This document shows, one piece after another, positions 17,291 through 26,837 of a stretch of DNA of 47,532 bases. Location: contig JAFQCI010000029.1 of the NCBI GenBank assembly GCA_017416505.1, positions 1 through 47,532 on the forward strand, given 5' to 3'. How positions within the stretch are numbered: the first letter of the stretch is position 1; every line of letters starts with the position of its first letter. The notes under the pieces were generated by a model that worked only from the letters and a program-made list of their open reading frames with translations, had not been told where the DNA came from and searched no databases. The position numbers and the translations under genes are program-made. The stretch is from Lachnospiraceae bacterium. Lineage in GTDB: Bacteria > Bacillota_A > Clostridia > Lachnospirales > Lachnospiraceae.

Positions 17291-17345
17291 AATGTTCCTC
17301 CATATTCTCTATGCATAAATTGTATTTCTTCTATATAATATAAAC

Positions 17346-17375
17346 TTGACAAGACTGTCATAGAAAAATTATAAT
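17346..17375 (+). promoter_or_regulatory. Consensus + strand promoter facing the hairpin cluster
   Basis: TTGACA (17346-17351), 18-nt spacer, TATAAT (17370-17375). Its -10 overlaps that of the opposite promoter. The transcript, starting near 17382, would run through the hairpin cluster towards the S10 operon. Confidence 0.65.
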
Positions 17376-17396
17376 TTGACTTAAGCATAAAGTCAA
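17368..17396 (-). promoter_or_regulatory. - strand promoter of the methyltransferase gene
   Basis: On the - strand TTGACT (17391-17396), 17-nt spacer, TATAAT (17368-17373). It faces the + strand promoter and shares its -10 bases, so the two cannot be occupied together. Confidence 0.7.
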
Positions 17397-17420
17397 CAGA
17401 CATTTGTTTTGAGATATAGT

Positions 17421-17613
17421 TACCTCGTGAACCGTGTTACTGCTCACGAGGTACGAGTGTACAGTAACTGAACCGTAACAAAAGTGTTACTGTTCACTCG
17501 TGCCTCGTAAACAGCAACAATTCGCAGGCTCATTTAGAGTTTTGCTTCGCAAAAGGAGCCTGCGAACACCTGAATCACGTTCTTACGCACCAAAACAGCA
17601 AGTGTTTTGGTGC
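17421..17613 (+). repeat. Cluster of strong hairpins between methyltransferase and S10 operon
   Basis: Four inverted repeats in 193 bases. A: TACCTCGTGA / TCACGAGGTA (17421-17430 with 17444-17453). B: a 21-bp arm at 17448-17468 with 17486-17506, one mismatch and one G-U, containing GTTACTGTTCAC; it shares GAGGTA with A, so A and B compete. C: TTCGCAGGCTC / GAGCCTGCGAA (17521-17531 with 17556-17566), capped by TTTTGC-TTC-GCAAAA. D: GCACCAAAACA / TGTTTTGGTGC (17587-17597 with 17603-17613). TACAGTAAC recurs at 17460-17468 and near 17620. No open frame of note. It is locally GC-richer than its surroundings. Confidence 0.8.
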
Positions 17614-17668
17614 TGTCTGTACAGTAACACAAAAGTCTTTATTTTAGCGAAAAAAATTAAAAAAGTAC

Positions 17669-17697
17669 TTGCATATTAAAAAAATATAGTGTATACT
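17669..17697 (+). promoter_or_regulatory. S10 operon promoter
   Basis: TTGCAT (17669-17674), 17-nt spacer, TATACT (17692-17697), about 235 nt before rpsJ. Confidence 0.82.
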
Positions 17698-17703
17698 CTG
17701 TAT

Positions 17704-17932
17704 TGTTGTGACATAAGAGCGATGAAGCGTGAGGTTGCTGCACAAGATGCAGGTTTTCCGTGGAGCAAATGTCAAGTTAAGAAACTGGCGACAAGTCACT
17801 GTACTGAATATTGTCTGCAAAAGCAGAAACACGCTAAAACTATGTAAAGTACATAGAGGATACGCGTGGAAGAGTGTACAGTCACCACTTGTCGTGCTGA
17901 AACAATAGTGCGAAAAGGAGGCGGCTTTTTTT
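17704..17932 (+). promoter_or_regulatory. Structured S10 operon leader RNA
   Basis: The leader folds into a nested structure visible by eye. The closing helix is GACAAGT-c-ACTGTAC (17790-17804) with GTACAGT-cacc-ACTTGTC (17876-17893). Inside are hairpin TCTGC-AAAA-GCAGA (17814-17827) and helix CACGC (17830-17834) / GCGTG (17864-17868) capped by CTATGT / ACATAG (17840-17856). Upstream lies CTGCA / TGCAG (17738-17752). S10 operons are commonly controlled by a ribosomal protein (L4 in E. coli) binding such a leader; that ligand is inferred here. Confidence 0.7.
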
Positions 17933-18250
17933 ATGGCAAGTCAAGTAATGAGAATCACTTTAAAGGCGTATGATCACAATCTAATCGATCAGGCTGCAAA
18001 GAACATCATTGAAACTGTGAAGAAAACAGGAGCAAAGGTAAGTGGACCAGTTCCAATGCCTACTAAGAAGGAAGTTATCACTATTCTTAGAGCAGTTCAC
18101 AAGTATAAGGATTCTAGAGAGCAGTTTGAACAAAGAACTCATAAGAGATTGATTGATATCATTCAACCTACTCAAAAGACTGTTGATGCATTACAAAAAA
18201 TCGAAATGTCAGCTGGTGTGTACATCGACATTAAGATGAAGAACAAGTAA
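17933..18250 (+). CDS. rpsJ: 30S ribosomal protein S10
   Basis: 105 residues, first gene of the S10 operon. It begins [19 protein letters not shown] and contains the conserved [17 protein letters not shown] and [14 protein letters not shown] segments. S10 sits in the 30S head and also serves as NusE in antitermination. AAGGAGG precedes ATG 17933 by about 11 nt, after a T run. It is separated from rplC by 103 nt that hold two hairpins. Confidence 0.98.
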   Translation: MASQVMRITLKAYDHNLIDQAAKNIIETVKKTGAKVSGPVPMPTKKEVITILRAVHKYKDSREQFEQRTHKRLIDIIQPTQKTVDALQKIEMSAGVYIDIKMKNK

Positions 18251-18253
18251 GAA

Positions 18254-18321
18254 AATCCTAAGGTACCGGACGAAGTTGCAACGTTTGGTTCATCTAGGAT
18301 GATTACACGAAATGTGTAATC
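18254..18321 (+). other. Hairpins between rpsJ and rplC
   Basis: AATCCTA near 18254 can pair with TAGGAT at 18295-18300. GATTACAC (18301-18308) pairs perfectly with GTGTAATC (18314-18321) over a GAAAT loop. No T run follows, so this is a processing or regulatory structure rather than a terminator. Confidence 0.5.
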
Positions 18322-18353
18322 CGCTGTAGATTAAAATAGGAGGAAAATCTATA

Positions 18354-18983
18354 ATGAAGAAAGCAATTTTAGCAACAAAAGTCGGAATGACTCAAATCTT
18401 CAATGAAGACGGAGTATTAACTCCAGTAACTGTATTACAAGCTGGACCATGTGTAGTAACTCAGATTAAGACTGTAGAAAAAGATGGTTACGATGCAATT
18501 CAGGTTGGTTTTGGTGACAAAAAGGAAAACTTAGTTAACAAACCACAAAAAGGACACTTTGCAAAAGCAGGTGTTGCTACTAAGAGATTCGTTAGAGAAT
18601 TTAGATTAGAAGACGTTTCTGGATATAGTCTGGCTCAGGAAATCACAGCAGACATATTTGCAGAAGGTGATAAAGTAGATGCGACTGCAAAATCAAAAGG
18701 TAAAGGATATGCAGGTGGTATCAAGAGACATGGATTAAAATCAGGTCCTTCGGCTCATGGTTCTAAGTATCACAGACATGCAGGTTCCAACGGTTCTGCA
18801 ACTACACCAGGTAGAGTATTCAAAGGCAAGAAAATGCCAGGACATATGGGTGCAGTTAGAGTAACAGTTCAAAACCTTGAGATTGTTAAAATAGATGTAG
18901 AAAACAACATTATTCTTGTAAAGGGTGCTGTTCCAGGTCCTAAGAAGTCATTAGTAATGTTGAAAGATACAGTAAAAGCGTAG
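18354..18983 (+). CDS. rplC: 50S ribosomal protein L3
   Basis: 209 residues, beginning [21 protein letters not shown]3 is an early assembly protein close to the peptidyl-transferase centre; the conserved extension [15 protein letters not shown] and [18 protein letters not shown] are present. AGGAGG lies 8 nt before ATG 18354. It is followed by rplD after 24 nt. Confidence 0.98.
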   Translation: MKKAILATKVGMTQIFNEDGVLTPVTVLQAGPCVVTQIKTVEKDGYDAIQVGFGDKKENLVNKPQKGHFAKAGVATKRFVREFRLEDVSGYSLAQEITADIFAEGDKVDATAKSKGKGYAGGIKRHGLKSGPSAHGSKYHRHAGSNGSATTPGRVFKGKKMPGHMGAVRVTVQNLEIVKIDVENNIILVKGAVPGPKKSLVMLKDTVKA

Positions 18984-19007
18984 GCTTAAGGAAGGAGGAA
19001 TTGACAG

Positions 19008-19637
19008 ATGGCATCAGTATCTGTTTATAATATCGAAGGTAAAGAAGTAGATAAGTTAAACCTTAACGATTCTATTTTCGGTGTTGAAATAAATGAACAT
19101 TTAGTGCATATGGCAGTTGTTGCTCAACTTGCTAATAAGCGTCAGGGAACACAAAGCGCAAAGACTCGTGCAGAAGTTTCTGGTGGCGGTAGAAAACCTT
19201 GGAGACAAAAGGGAACAGGTCATGCAAGACAAGGTTCTAACAGATCTCCACAATGGACAGGTGGTGGAGTTGTATTTGCTCCAAAGCCAAGAGATTATTC
19301 CATGAAGTTAAACAAGAAAGAAAAGAGAGCAGCATTAAAGTCTGCACTTACTTCAAGAGTTTTAGCTAACAAGTTTATCGTTTTAGATGAATTCAAGTTA
19401 GATGAAGCAAAGACTAAGAAAGTTCAAACTGCATTAAATAACTTAAAGGTAAACAAAGCTTTAGTAGTATTAAGTGCAAAGAACGAAGAAAATGATAAGG
19501 TAGTTATTGCAGCGAATAATATTCCAACTGTAAAGACTGCATTCGTAAATACAATTAACGTATATGACATCTTAAAGTACGACACTATGGTTGTAACAAA
19601 AGATGCTGTGGCAACAATTGAGGAGGTGTACGCATAA
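19008..19637 (+). CDS. rplD: 50S ribosomal protein L4
   Basis: 209 residues. The exit-tunnel loop [19 protein letters not shown] (about 63-81) is intact. In E. coli L4 represses its own operon through the S10 leader; whether this holds here is unknown, though the leader is structured. AAGGAGG precedes ATG 19008. Its stop overlaps the rplW start by one base (TAATG), so the two are translationally coupled. Confidence 0.98.
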   Translation: MASVSVYNIEGKEVDKLNLNDSIFGVEINEHLVHMAVVAQLANKRQGTQSAKTRAEVSGGGRKPWRQKGTGHARQGSNRSPQWTGGGVVFAPKPRDYSMKLNKKEKRAALKSALTSRVLANKFIVLDEFKLDEAKTKKVQTALNNLKVNKALVVLSAKNEENDKVVIAANNIPTVKTAFVNTINVYDILKYDTMVVTKDAVATIEEVYA

Positions 19638-19936
19638 TGGCAGATTTAAAATATTATGACATTATACTAAAACCTGTAGTAACAGAAAAAAGTATGAATG
19701 CTATGAGTGAAAAGAAATACACTTTCTTAGTTGCTCCAAAGGCTACTAAGACTCAGATTAAAGATGCAGTAGAAAAAATGTTCGAAGGAACAAAGGTAGC
19801 AAGAGTAAATACTATGAACTACGATGGAAAGACTAAGAGACGTGGTATGACTTTTGGTAAGACTGCAAAGACAAAGAAAGCAATCGTTTTCTTAACAGCA
19901 GACAGCAAGGATATCGAAATTTTTGAAGGTCTGTAA
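19637..19936 (+). CDS. rplW: 50S ribosomal protein L23
   Basis: 99 residues: [18 protein letters not shown] at the N end and [17 protein letters not shown] in the middle. L23 forms the docking site for trigger factor and SRP at the tunnel exit. The GAGGTG ribosome site lies inside the end of rplD. Confidence 0.97.
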   Translation: MADLKYYDIILKPVVTEKSMNAMSEKKYTFLVAPKATKTQIKDAVEKMFEGTKVARVNTMNYDGKTKRRGMTFGKTAKTKKAIVFLTADSKDIEIFEGL

Positions 19937-20002
19937 GATGTAACTAAAATATACGCAAAGCAAGCGTGAGAATAAATTGGCGAATTGAAAGGAGTAGAAA
20001 AA

Positions 20003-20845
20003 ATGGGAATTAAAACTTATAACCCATATACACCTTCTAGAAGACATATGACTGGTTTAGATTTCTCTGAAATCACAAAAGATACTCCAGAAAAATCTTT
20101 AGTAGTATCTTTAAAGAAAACAGCTGGTCGTAACAATCAAGGAAAGATTACAGTAAGACACCACGGTGGTGGTTCTAGAAGAAAATATAGAATTATTGAC
20201 TTTAAGAGAAGAAAAGATGATATTCCAGCAACTGTACTTGCAATCGAATACGATCCAAACAGAACTGCTAATATCGCTTTAATCTGTTATGCAGATGGAC
20301 AAAAAGCATACATCATCGCTCCAGTTGGTTTATCAGTTGGTGCAAAGGTTATGAATGGTCCTAACGCAGAAGTAGCAGTAGGTAACTGCTTACCATTAGA
20401 AAACATCCCAGTTGGTACAGAAGTTCACAATGTTGAATTATATCCAGGTAAGGGTGCTCAGTTAGTTCGTTCAGCTGGTAACACAGCTCAGTTAATGGCT
20501 AAAGAAGGTAAATACGCAACTCTTAGATTACCATCTGGTGAAATGAGAATGGTACCAATCGTTTGTAGAGCAACAATCGGACAAGTAGGAAATATCGAAC
20601 ATGCCCTTGTTAATGTAGGTAAGGCAGGACGTAAGCGTCACATGGGTATCAGACCTACCGTTCGTGGTTCTGTTATGAACCCTAATGACCATCCACACGG
20701 TGGTGGTGAAGGTAGAACAAGTATCGGTCGTCCAGGCCCTGTTACACCTTGGGGTAAACCAGCACTTGGCTTAAAGACTAGAAAGAAGAATAAGAAGTCT
20801 AACAAGTTAATCGTAAGAACAAGAGACGGAAAGAACTTAAAGTAA
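20003..20845 (+). CDS. rplB: 50S ribosomal protein L2
   Basis: 280 residues from ATG 20003, chosen over an upstream in-frame TTG because AAAGGAG lies 8 nt before it and the protein then begins [17 protein letters not shown] as in relatives. It carries the conserved [16 protein letters not shown] and the C-terminal [20 protein letters not shown], whose His is near the peptidyl-transferase centre. Needed for 30S-50S association. Confidence 0.98.
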   Translation: MGIKTYNPYTPSRRHMTGLDFSEITKDTPEKSLVVSLKKTAGRNNQGKITVRHHGGGSRRKYRIIDFKRRKDDIPATVLAIEYDPNRTANIALICYADGQKAYIIAPVGLSVGAKVMNGPNAEVAVGNCLPLENIPVGTEVHNVELYPGKGAQLVRSAGNTAQLMAKEGKYATLRLPSGEMRMVPIVCRATIGQVGNIEHALVNVGKAGRKRHMGIRPTVRGSVMNPNDHPHGGGEGRTSIGRPGPVTPWGKPALGLKTRKKNKKSNKLIVRTRDGKNLK

Positions 20846-20864
20846 TATAAGGAGGTAAGAACCT

Positions 20865-21146
20865 ATGGCTCGTTCATTAAAAAAGGGACCATTCGCAGAT
20901 GCAAGCTTACTTAAAAAAGTAGATGCTTTAAATGCAAAGGGTGACAAGACAGTAATTAAGACTTGGTCACGTCGTTCTACTATTTTCCCATCTTTCGTAG
21001 GACATACTATCGCAGTATATGATGGAAGAAAGCACGTACCTGTATATGTGACAGAAGATATGGTTGGACACAAATTAGGTGAATTTGTTGCAACTAGAAC
21101 TTATAGAGGACATGGAAAAGACGAAAAGAAATCGAAAGTACGTTAA
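20865..21146 (+). CDS. rpsS: 30S ribosomal protein S19
   Basis: 93 residues, [20 protein letters not shown] with [21 protein letters not shown]. It lies in the 30S head and contacts S13 and tRNA. AAGGAGGT precedes ATG 20865. Confidence 0.98.
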   Translation: MARSLKKGPFADASLLKKVDALNAKGDKTVIKTWSRRSTIFPSFVGHTIAVYDGRKHVPVYVTEDMVGHKLGEFVATRTYRGHGKDEKKSKVR

Positions 21147-21170
21147 TAAGGATTGAAAGGAGGTTCATCC

Positions 21171-21566
21171 ATGGAAAAGAAGATTCAACACAGATCACAA
21201 GTGAAGAGAGCAAGAAATGCGAATAACAAAGAAACCAGACCATCAGCAAAGTTATCTTATGCTAGAGTTTCTGTACAAAAGGCTTGTTTCGTATTAGATG
21301 CCATTAGAGGAAAAGATGTTGAAACTGCAAAGGCAATCTTAGCATACAATCCAAGATACGCATCTAGCTTAATTGAAAAATTATTAGATTCAGCTATTGC
21401 AAATGCTGAAAACAACAACGGAATGAACAGAGATAACCTTTATGTTGCAGCTTGTTATGCAAACAAAGGACCTACAATGAAAAGAATTAGACCAAGAGCA
21501 CAGGGTAGAGCTTATAGAATCGAAAAGAGAATGAGCCACATTACAATCGTGCTTGATGAAAGATAA
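21171..21566 (+). CDS. rplV: 50S ribosomal protein L22
   Basis: 131 residues from ATG 21171 ([16 protein letters not shown]), with AAAGGAGG just before it; the frame runs further upstream but those codons hold the ribosome site. Conserved [20 protein letters not shown] and the tunnel hairpin ...[18 protein letters not shown]. The N-terminal tail of about 20 residues is a little longer than in E. coli. Confidence 0.97.
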   Translation: MEKKIQHRSQVKRARNANNKETRPSAKLSYARVSVQKACFVLDAIRGKDVETAKAILAYNPRYASSLIEKLLDSAIANAENNNGMNRDNLYVAACYANKGPTMKRIRPRAQGRAYRIEKRMSHITIVLDER

Positions 21567-21577
21567 GGAGGGCAATC

Positions 21578-22243
21578 ATGGGACAAAAAGTTAATCCTCA
21601 TGGCTTAAGAGTCGGTGTTATCAAAGATTGGGATTCCAAATGGTATGCTGATACTAAGAATGAAGAATTTGCAAATAACTTAGTTGAAGATTATAACATT
21701 AGAAAGTTCCTTAAGAAGAAGTTATACAACGCTTCAGTTTCTAAGATCGAAATTGAAAGAGCATCAGATAGAGTAAAAGTTATCGTTTACACTGCTAAAC
21801 CAGGTATCGTAATCGGTAAAGGCGGAGCTGAAATCGAAAAGGTAAAAGCTGAAGTTCAAAAATTAACTAAGAGTAAGTTAATGGTTGATATCAGAGAAAT
21901 CAAGAAACCAGACAACGATGCACAATTAGTTGCTGAAAACATTGCTGCTCAACTTGAAAACCGTATTTCTTTCAGACGTGCAATGAAATCTTGCATGAGC
22001 AGAACAATGAAGGGTGGCGCTCTTGGAATCAAGACTGCAGTATCTGGACGTTTAGGCGGAGCAGATATGGCTCGTACAGAATTCTATAGCGAAGGAACAA
22101 TTCCACTACAAACACTTCGTGCAGACATTGATTATGGTTTCGCAGAAGCCGATACCACTTACGGAAAAGTTGGTGTAAAGACTTGGGTATACCATGGTGA
22201 AGTACTTCCAACGAAAGGAAATAAGGAAGGGAGCGATAAATAA
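21578..22243 (+). CDS. rpsC: 30S ribosomal protein S3
   Basis: 221 residues: [18 protein letters not shown], a KH domain with [14 protein letters not shown] (about 69-82), and the C-terminal domain [19 protein letters not shown]3 lines the mRNA entry. AAGGAGG precedes it; the stop TAA shares its last A with the rplP ATG. Confidence 0.98.
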   Translation: MGQKVNPHGLRVGVIKDWDSKWYADTKNEEFANNLVEDYNIRKFLKKKLYNASVSKIEIERASDRVKVIVYTAKPGIVIGKGGAEIEKVKAEVQKLTKSKLMVDIREIKKPDNDAQLVAENIAAQLENRISFRRAMKSCMSRTMKGGALGIKTAVSGRLGGADMARTEFYSEGTIPLQTLRADIDYGFAEADTTYGKVGVKTWVYHGEVLPTKGNKEGSDK

Positions 22244-22680
22244 TGTTAATGCCAAAGAGAGTGAAGCGCCGTAAACAATTTAGAGGTTCTATGGCAGGTA
22301 AAGCTTCAAGAGGTAATAAAATCAGCAATGGTGAATATGGTTTAGTAGCATTAGAGCCAGCTTGGATTAAGTCAAATCAAATCGAAGCAGCCCGTATTGC
22401 AATGACTCGTTATATCAAGCGTAATGGTAAAGTTTGGATTAAGATTTTCCCAGACAAGCCTGTAACTGCAAAGCCAGCTGAAACTCGTATGGGTTCTGGT
22501 AAAGGAACATTAGAATACTGGGTAGCAGTTGTAAAGCCAGGTCGTGTTATGTTTGAAATTGCAGGCGTACCAGAAGATACAGCTAGAGAAGCGTTACGTC
22601 TTGCTATGCATAAATTACCAGTAAAATGTAAGATCGTATCTCGTGCAGATTTAGAAGGCGGTGAAAACAGTGAAAACTAA
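22243..22680 (+). CDS. rplP: 50S ribosomal protein L16
   Basis: 145 residues, [20 protein letters not shown], with [19 protein letters not shown], where the conserved Arg is near 81. L16 helps place tRNA in the A site. GGAAGGGAGC in the end of rpsC is the ribosome site. Its last codons overlap rpmC. Confidence 0.98.
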   Translation: MLMPKRVKRRKQFRGSMAGKASRGNKISNGEYGLVALEPAWIKSNQIEAARIAMTRYIKRNGKVWIKIFPDKPVTAKPAETRMGSGKGTLEYWVAVVKPGRVMFEIAGVPEDTAREALRLAMHKLPVKCKIVSRADLEGGENSEN

Positions 22681-22879
22681 AGAATATAATAAAGATTTAA
22701 AAACTAAGTCAATGGATGAATTAAATACAGAGCTAGTAGCTGCTAAGAGAGAACTTTTCAACCTTAGATTCCAAAACGCAACAAATCAGTTAGAGAATAC
22801 AAGCAGAATCAAAGAAGTTAGAAAGAATATCGCAAGAATTCAGGGAAGAATCTCTGAAATGGCTAAAGCTGCTCAATAA
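22670..22879 (+). CDS. rpmC: 50S ribosomal protein L29
   Basis: 69 residues from GTG 22670 ([14 protein letters not shown]), overlapping the rplP end by 11 nt. I prefer this start to the GTG nine bases upstream because AAGGCGGTG then lies at proper distance. Conserved [20 protein letters not shown] and [15 protein letters not shown]. Two-helix protein near the tunnel exit. Confidence 0.92.
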   Translation: MKTKEYNKDLKTKSMDELNTELVAAKRELFNLRFQNATNQLENTSRIKEVRKNIARIQGRISEMAKAAQ

Positions 22880-22900
22880 TCGGAAAAGGAGGAATTAGTT

Positions 22901-23155
22901 GTGGAAAGAAATTTAAGAAAAACACGTGTAGGAATCGTTACAAGTGATAAGATGGATAAAACAATTGTTGTATCAATTGTAGACAACGTAAAGCATCCTT
23001 TATACGGTAAAATCGTTAAGAGAACTTACAAATTAAAGGCTCATGATGAAAATAATGAATGCAAGATTGGTGATAGAGTAAGAGTAATGGAAACAAGACC
23101 TTTATCAAAAGATAAGAGATGGAGACTTGTTGAAATCGTAGAAAAGGCTCAATAA
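22901..23155 (+). CDS. rpsQ: 30S ribosomal protein S17
   Basis: 84 residues from GTG 22901 with AAGGAGGA upstream: [20 protein letters not shown], an OB-fold with [20 protein letters not shown] at the C end. Primary 16S rRNA-binding protein. Confidence 0.97.
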   Translation: MERNLRKTRVGIVTSDKMDKTIVVSIVDNVKHPLYGKIVKRTYKLKAHDENNECKIGDRVRVMETRPLSKDKRWRLVEIVEKAQ

Positions 23156-23180
23156 TCACAGACGAAAGGAGATATCAGTC

Positions 23181-23549
23181 ATGGTTCAACAAGAAACAAG
23201 ACTTAAGGTTGCGGATAATACCGGAGCAAAGGAATTACTTTGCATCAGAGTATTAGGTGGTTCAACTAGAAGATATGCTAACATCGGTGATATCATCGTT
23301 GCTTCCGTTAAAGATGCAACACCAGGTGGAGTTGTAAAAAAAGGTGACGTTGTAAAAGCTGTTGTAGTACGTACTAAAAAAGGCGCTCGTCGTAAAGACG
23401 GTTCATATATCAAGTTTGACGAAAATGCTGCAGTTATCATCAAGGATGACAAGAATCCAAAGGGAACTCGTATTTTCGGACCAGTTGCTAGAGAATTGAG
23501 AGAAAAACAATTCATGAAGATCGTTTCTTTAGCACCAGAAGTATTATAA
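23181..23549 (+). CDS. rplN: 50S ribosomal protein L14
   Basis: 122 residues: [40 protein letters not shown], and [21 protein letters not shown]14 forms an intersubunit bridge and is the docking site for the silencing factor RsfS. AAAGGAG precedes ATG 23181. Confidence 0.98.
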   Translation: MVQQETRLKVADNTGAKELLCIRVLGGSTRRYANIGDIIVASVKDATPGGVVKKGDVVKAVVVRTKKGARRKDGSYIKFDENAAVIIKDDKNPKGTRIFGPVARELREKQFMKIVSLAPEVL

Positions 23550-23562
23550 GGGGGTGCACACT

Positions 23563-23886
23563 GTGTCGACTATGAAGATTAAAAAAGGTGACTTAGTTCA
23601 AGTAATCGCAGGTCACAATAAAGGTAAGCAAGGCAAGGTTTTAGCAGTTAATGCAAAAAATAATACCGTTTTAGTTGAAGGCGTAAATATTATTCATAAA
23701 CATGCAAAACCAAGCGCACAAAATCAACAAGGTGGAATTATCGATAAAGAAGCTCCTATTGATATTTCAAATGTTATGTACGTTCATGATGGAAAAGTTA
23801 CCAGAGTTGGATTTAAGACAGTAACAAAAGGCGATAAGGAAGTTAAAGTTCGTTTCGCTAAGACTACTGGTAAAGAAATAGATTAA
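23563..23886 (+). CDS. rplX: 50S ribosomal protein L24
   Basis: 107 residues from GTG 23563 (MSTMKIKKGDLVQVIAGHNK), selected because AAGGGGG ends 8 nt upstream; GTG 23554 lies inside that site and ATG 23572 is too far. KOW motif at GDLVQVIAGHNKGKQGKVL, then EGVNIIHKHAKPS. Assembly initiator of the 50S. Confidence 0.93.
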   Translation: MSTMKIKKGDLVQVIAGHNKGKQGKVLAVNAKNNTVLVEGVNIIHKHAKPSAQNQQGGIIDKEAPIDISNVMYVHDGKVTRVGFKTVTKGDKEVKVRFAKTTGKEID

Positions 23887-23909
23887 TTTGAAGAGAGGAG
23901 GCCATTAAG

Positions 23910-24449
23910 TTGAGTAGACTAAAAGAACAATATTTAAATGAAATCGTTCCTGCTATGCAGACTAAGTTCGCATATAAGAATATTATGCAAGTACCAAAGC
24001 TTGATAAAATCGTTATCAACATGGGTGTTGGTGAAGCAAAGGACAATGCAAAGATTTTAGACTCAGCAGTGAAAGATCTTGAAATCATCGCTGGTCAAAA
24101 AGTAGTTGTAACTCGTGCAAAGAAATCAGTTGCTAACTTCAAACTTCGTGAAGGTATGCCAATCGGATGTAAGGTTACATTAAGAGGCGAAAAAATGTAT
24201 GAATTCGCAGATCGTCTTATTAACTTAGCATTACCTCGTGTACGTGACTTTAGAGGTGTAAATGCAAATGCTTTTGACGGTAGAGGAAATTATGCATTAG
24301 GTATCAAAGAGCAACTTATTTTCCCAGAAATCGAATACGATAAAGTTGATAAAGTAAGAGGTATGGATATTATTTTCGTAACTACTGCTCAATCAGATGA
24401 AGAAGCACGTGAATTATTAACTTTGTTCGGTATGCCATTTAAGAAATAG
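23910..24449 (+). CDS. rplE: 50S ribosomal protein L5
   Basis: 179 residues from TTG 23910, supported by GAGAGGAGG. It contains [39 protein letters not shown] and [21 protein letters not shown]5 binds 5S rRNA and contacts the P-site tRNA. Confidence 0.97.
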   Translation: MSRLKEQYLNEIVPAMQTKFAYKNIMQVPKLDKIVINMGVGEAKDNAKILDSAVKDLEIIAGQKVVVTRAKKSVANFKLREGMPIGCKVTLRGEKMYEFADRLINLALPRVRDFRGVNANAFDGRGNYALGIKEQLIFPEIEYDKVDKVRGMDIIFVTTAQSDEEARELLTLFGMPFKK

Positions 24450-24463
24450 TTAGGAGGGTTCCC

Positions 24464-24649
24464 ATGGCTAAGAAAGCAATGGTAGTTAAACAACAACGTA
24501 AACAAAAGTTTTCAACTAGAGAATATAGCCGTTGTAAAATCTGTGGACGTCCACATGCTTATATCAGAAAATACGGAATCTGTAGAATTTGTTTCCGTGA
24601 ATTAGCATATAAGGGTCAGATTCCAGGAGTTAAGAAGGCAAGCTGGTAA
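24464..24649 (+). CDS. rpsZ: 30S ribosomal protein S14, zinc-binding type Z
   Basis: 61 residues, the short zinc form: [20 protein letters not shown] (24-43) supplies two Cys pairs. AGGAGG precedes ATG 24464. Type Z is usual for Clostridia; no second S14 gene is in view. Confidence 0.97.
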   Translation: MAKKAMVVKQQRKQKFSTREYSRCKICGRPHAYIRKYGICRICFRELAYKGQIPGVKKASW

Positions 24650-24680
24650 GGCGTATAGTTAGGAAGGAGGAATTTTAAAA

Positions 24681-25082
24681 ATGACAATGAGCGATCCAAT
24701 TGCAGATATGCTTACAAGAATTAGAAATGCAAACACTGCAAAACATGATACTGTAGATATCCCTGCTTCAAAAATGAAGATCTCTATTGCTGAAATTCTT
24801 TTAAAAGAAGGTTACATTAAAGCATTCGATATCGTTGAAGACGGAAAGTTTCAAACAATCCATATTACTTTAAAATATGGTAAAGATAAAAACGAAAAGA
24901 TTATTACTGGTCTTAAGAGAATCTCTAAGCCAGGTCTTAGAGTATATGCAGACACTGAAAATTTACCAAAAGTACTTGGTGGTTTAGGTGTAGCTATCAT
25001 TTCCACAAACAAAGGTGTTTTAACTGACAAAGAAGCTAGAAAAGCTAATGTTGGTGGAGAAGTTTTAGCTTATATCTGGTAA
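24681..25082 (+). CDS. rpsH: 30S ribosomal protein S8
   Basis: 133 residues: [20 protein letters not shown] and C-terminal [19 protein letters not shown] then GGEVLAYIW. In E. coli S8 represses the spc operon. AAGGAGG is 9-10 nt before ATG 24681; an ATG two codons later is an alternative. Confidence 0.97.
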   Translation: MTMSDPIADMLTRIRNANTAKHDTVDIPASKMKISIAEILLKEGYIKAFDIVEDGKFQTIHITLKYGKDKNEKIITGLKRISKPGLRVYADTENLPKVLGGLGVAIISTNKGVLTDKEARKANVGGEVLAYIW

Positions 25083-25104
25083 GAATAAAAAAACTAATAA
25101 CTAG

Positions 25105-25142
25105 GATAGACAGTAAGGGATTTTCCCTGTCTGCCTATTCCA
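25105..25142 (+). other. Hairpin between rpsH and rplF
   Basis: GGATAG at 25105-25110 can pair with CTATTCC near 25136-25142, with AGAC and AGGGA pairing inside to TCCCT and GTCT. The helix is imperfect with a bulge. It is one of the few longer gaps in the operon (81 nt) and may be a processing or regulatory stem. Confidence 0.4.
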
Positions 25143-25163
25143 TATCATATAGGAGGTGCCGGC

Positions 25164-25703
25164 ATGTCACGTATTGGAAGAATGCCTATCGCTGTACCAG
25201 CAGGAGTAACTGTTGATATTGCAGAAAATAATAAAGTGACTGTAAAAGGTCCAAAGGGAACACTTGAAAGAGTATTACCTGCAGAAATGGACATTAAATT
25301 AGAAGGTTCAGAAGTTGTTGTAACAAGACCAAACGACTTAAAGAAGATGAAGTCTTTACACGGCTTAACAAGAACATTAATCGCTAACATGGTAACTGGT
25401 GTTACTGAAGGTTACGAAAAAGTATTAGAAGTAAACGGTGTTGGTTATAAGGCTCAGAAACAAGGAAAGAAGTTAGTTCTTTCATTAGGATACTCTCATC
25501 CTGTAGAAATGGAAGACCCAGAAGGACTTGAATCTGTAGTTGCTGATAACAAGATTACCGTTAAGGGTATAGATAAAGAAAAAGTTGGCCAATATGCTGC
25601 TGAAATCAGAGATAAGAGAAGACCTGAACCTTACAAAGGAAAAGGTATTAAGTATGCTGATGAAGTTATTAGACGCAAGGTTGGTAAGACTGGTAAGAAA
25701 TAA
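25164..25703 (+). CDS. rplF: 50S ribosomal protein L6
   Basis: 179 residues: [15 protein letters not shown], the repeated beta domains, and the C-terminal signature [21 protein letters not shown]6 lies near the GTPase centre. AGGAGGTG precedes ATG 25164. Confidence 0.98.
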   Translation: MSRIGRMPIAVPAGVTVDIAENNKVTVKGPKGTLERVLPAEMDIKLEGSEVVVTRPNDLKKMKSLHGLTRTLIANMVTGVTEGYEKVLEVNGVGYKAQKQGKKLVLSLGYSHPVEMEDPEGLESVVADNKITVKGIDKEKVGQYAAEIRDKRRPEPYKGKGIKYADEVIRRKVGKTGKK

Positions 25704-25719
25704 TTGGAGGTAAAATAGA

Positions 25720-26088
25720 ATGGTTAGTAAAGAATCTAGAAGCAAAGTTCGTGCAAAAAAGCACATGAGACTTCGTAGCCGCTTAAGTGGAACTGCTCAA
25801 AAACCACGTTTGGCTGTATTCAGAAGTAACAATCATATGTACGCTCAAATTATTGATGATACAGTTGGTAATACTTTGGTTTCAGCTTCTACTCTTCAAA
25901 AAGATGTTAAGGCTGAATTAGAAAAGACTAATAATGTAGATGCAGCTGCTAAATTAGGAACTGTTATCGCTAAGAAGGCATTAGAAAAAGGTATTACAAC
26001 AGTTGTATTCGATAGAGGCGGATTTATATATCAAGGAAAGATTAAAGCTTTAGCAGATGCAGCAAGAGAAGCTGGTCTAGAATTCTAA
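25720..26088 (+). CDS. rplR: 50S ribosomal protein L18
   Basis: 122 residues: [20 protein letters not shown] near the N end and [20 protein letters not shown]18 binds 5S rRNA together with L5. TTGGAGGT precedes ATG 25720. Confidence 0.98.
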   Translation: MVSKESRSKVRAKKHMRLRSRLSGTAQKPRLAVFRSNNHMYAQIIDDTVGNTLVSASTLQKDVKAELEKTNNVDAAAKLGTVIAKKALEKGITTVVFDRGGFIYQGKIKALADAAREAGLEF

Positions 26089-26106
26089 TAAGGAGGAAAA
26101 CAACAA

Positions 26107-26616
26107 ATGAAGCATACTATTATTGATGCTAGTCAATTGGAATTAGAAGAAAAAGTAGTAGCCATCAAACGTGTAACAAAAGTTGTTAAGGGTGGTCGTA
26201 ACTTTAGATTTGCAGCTCTTGTAGTTGTAGGTGACAAGAATGGTCACGTTGGTGCTGGACTTGGAAAAGCAACTGAAATTCCTGAAGCAATTCGTAAGGG
26301 AAAAGAAGATGCTATCAAGAAATTAGTTGAAGTACCTATTAATGAAGATGGCAGTGTACCACACGATTTCATCGGTAAGTTCGGTAGTGCATCCGTATTA
26401 TTGAAGACATCTCCAGAAGGTACTGGTATTCTTGCTGGTGGTCCATCTCGTTCTGTACTTGAACTTGCAGGATATAAGAATATCCGTTCAAAATCTTTAG
26501 GTTCTAACAACAAGCAAAACGTTGTTTTAGCAACCATCGAAGGACTTGCAAATTTAAAGACTCCAGAAGAAGTAGCTAAGCTTCGCGGAAAATCTGTTGA
26601 AGAGATTTTAGGCTAG
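26107..26616 (+). CDS. rpsE: 30S ribosomal protein S5
   Basis: 169 residues: [20 protein letters not shown] and [20 protein letters not shown] in the double-stranded RNA-binding-like N domain; the C domain has [21 protein letters not shown]5 helps set decoding accuracy. AAGGAGG precedes ATG 26107. Confidence 0.98.
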   Translation: MKHTIIDASQLELEEKVVAIKRVTKVVKGGRNFRFAALVVVGDKNGHVGAGLGKATEIPEAIRKGKEDAIKKLVEVPINEDGSVPHDFIGKFGSASVLLKTSPEGTGILAGGPSRSVLELAGYKNIRSKSLGSNNKQNVVLATIEGLANLKTPEEVAKLRGKSVEEILG

Positions 26617-26629
26617 GAGGATATGAAAA

Positions 26630-26812
26630 ATGGCAAATAAATTAAAAATTACTTTAGTTAAGTCAACAATCGGTGCTGTACCTAAGAATAAAAAGACTGC
26701 AGAAGCATTAGGTCTTACTAAGTTACACAAGACTGTAGAAATGCCTGATAACGATGCAGTTAGAGGTATGATTCATCAAATCAAACATTTAGTTAAAGTA
26801 GAAGAAATCTAA
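26630..26812 (+). CDS. rpmD: 50S ribosomal protein L30
   Basis: 60 residues: KLKITLVKSTIGAVPKNKKT then ALGLTKLHKTVEMPDNDAVR. Short bacterial form. AGGAGG overlaps the rpsE stop region. Confidence 0.97.
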   Translation: MANKLKITLVKSTIGAVPKNKKTAEALGLTKLHKTVEMPDNDAVRGMIHQIKHLVKVEEI

Positions 26813-26837
26813 TTTATAGATAAGGAGGTGCAAGGGA

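Noticed and set aside
17644..17832. A - strand open frame over the S10 promoter and leader
   Set aside because: It is antisense to a clear promoter and folded leader and has no coding signature.
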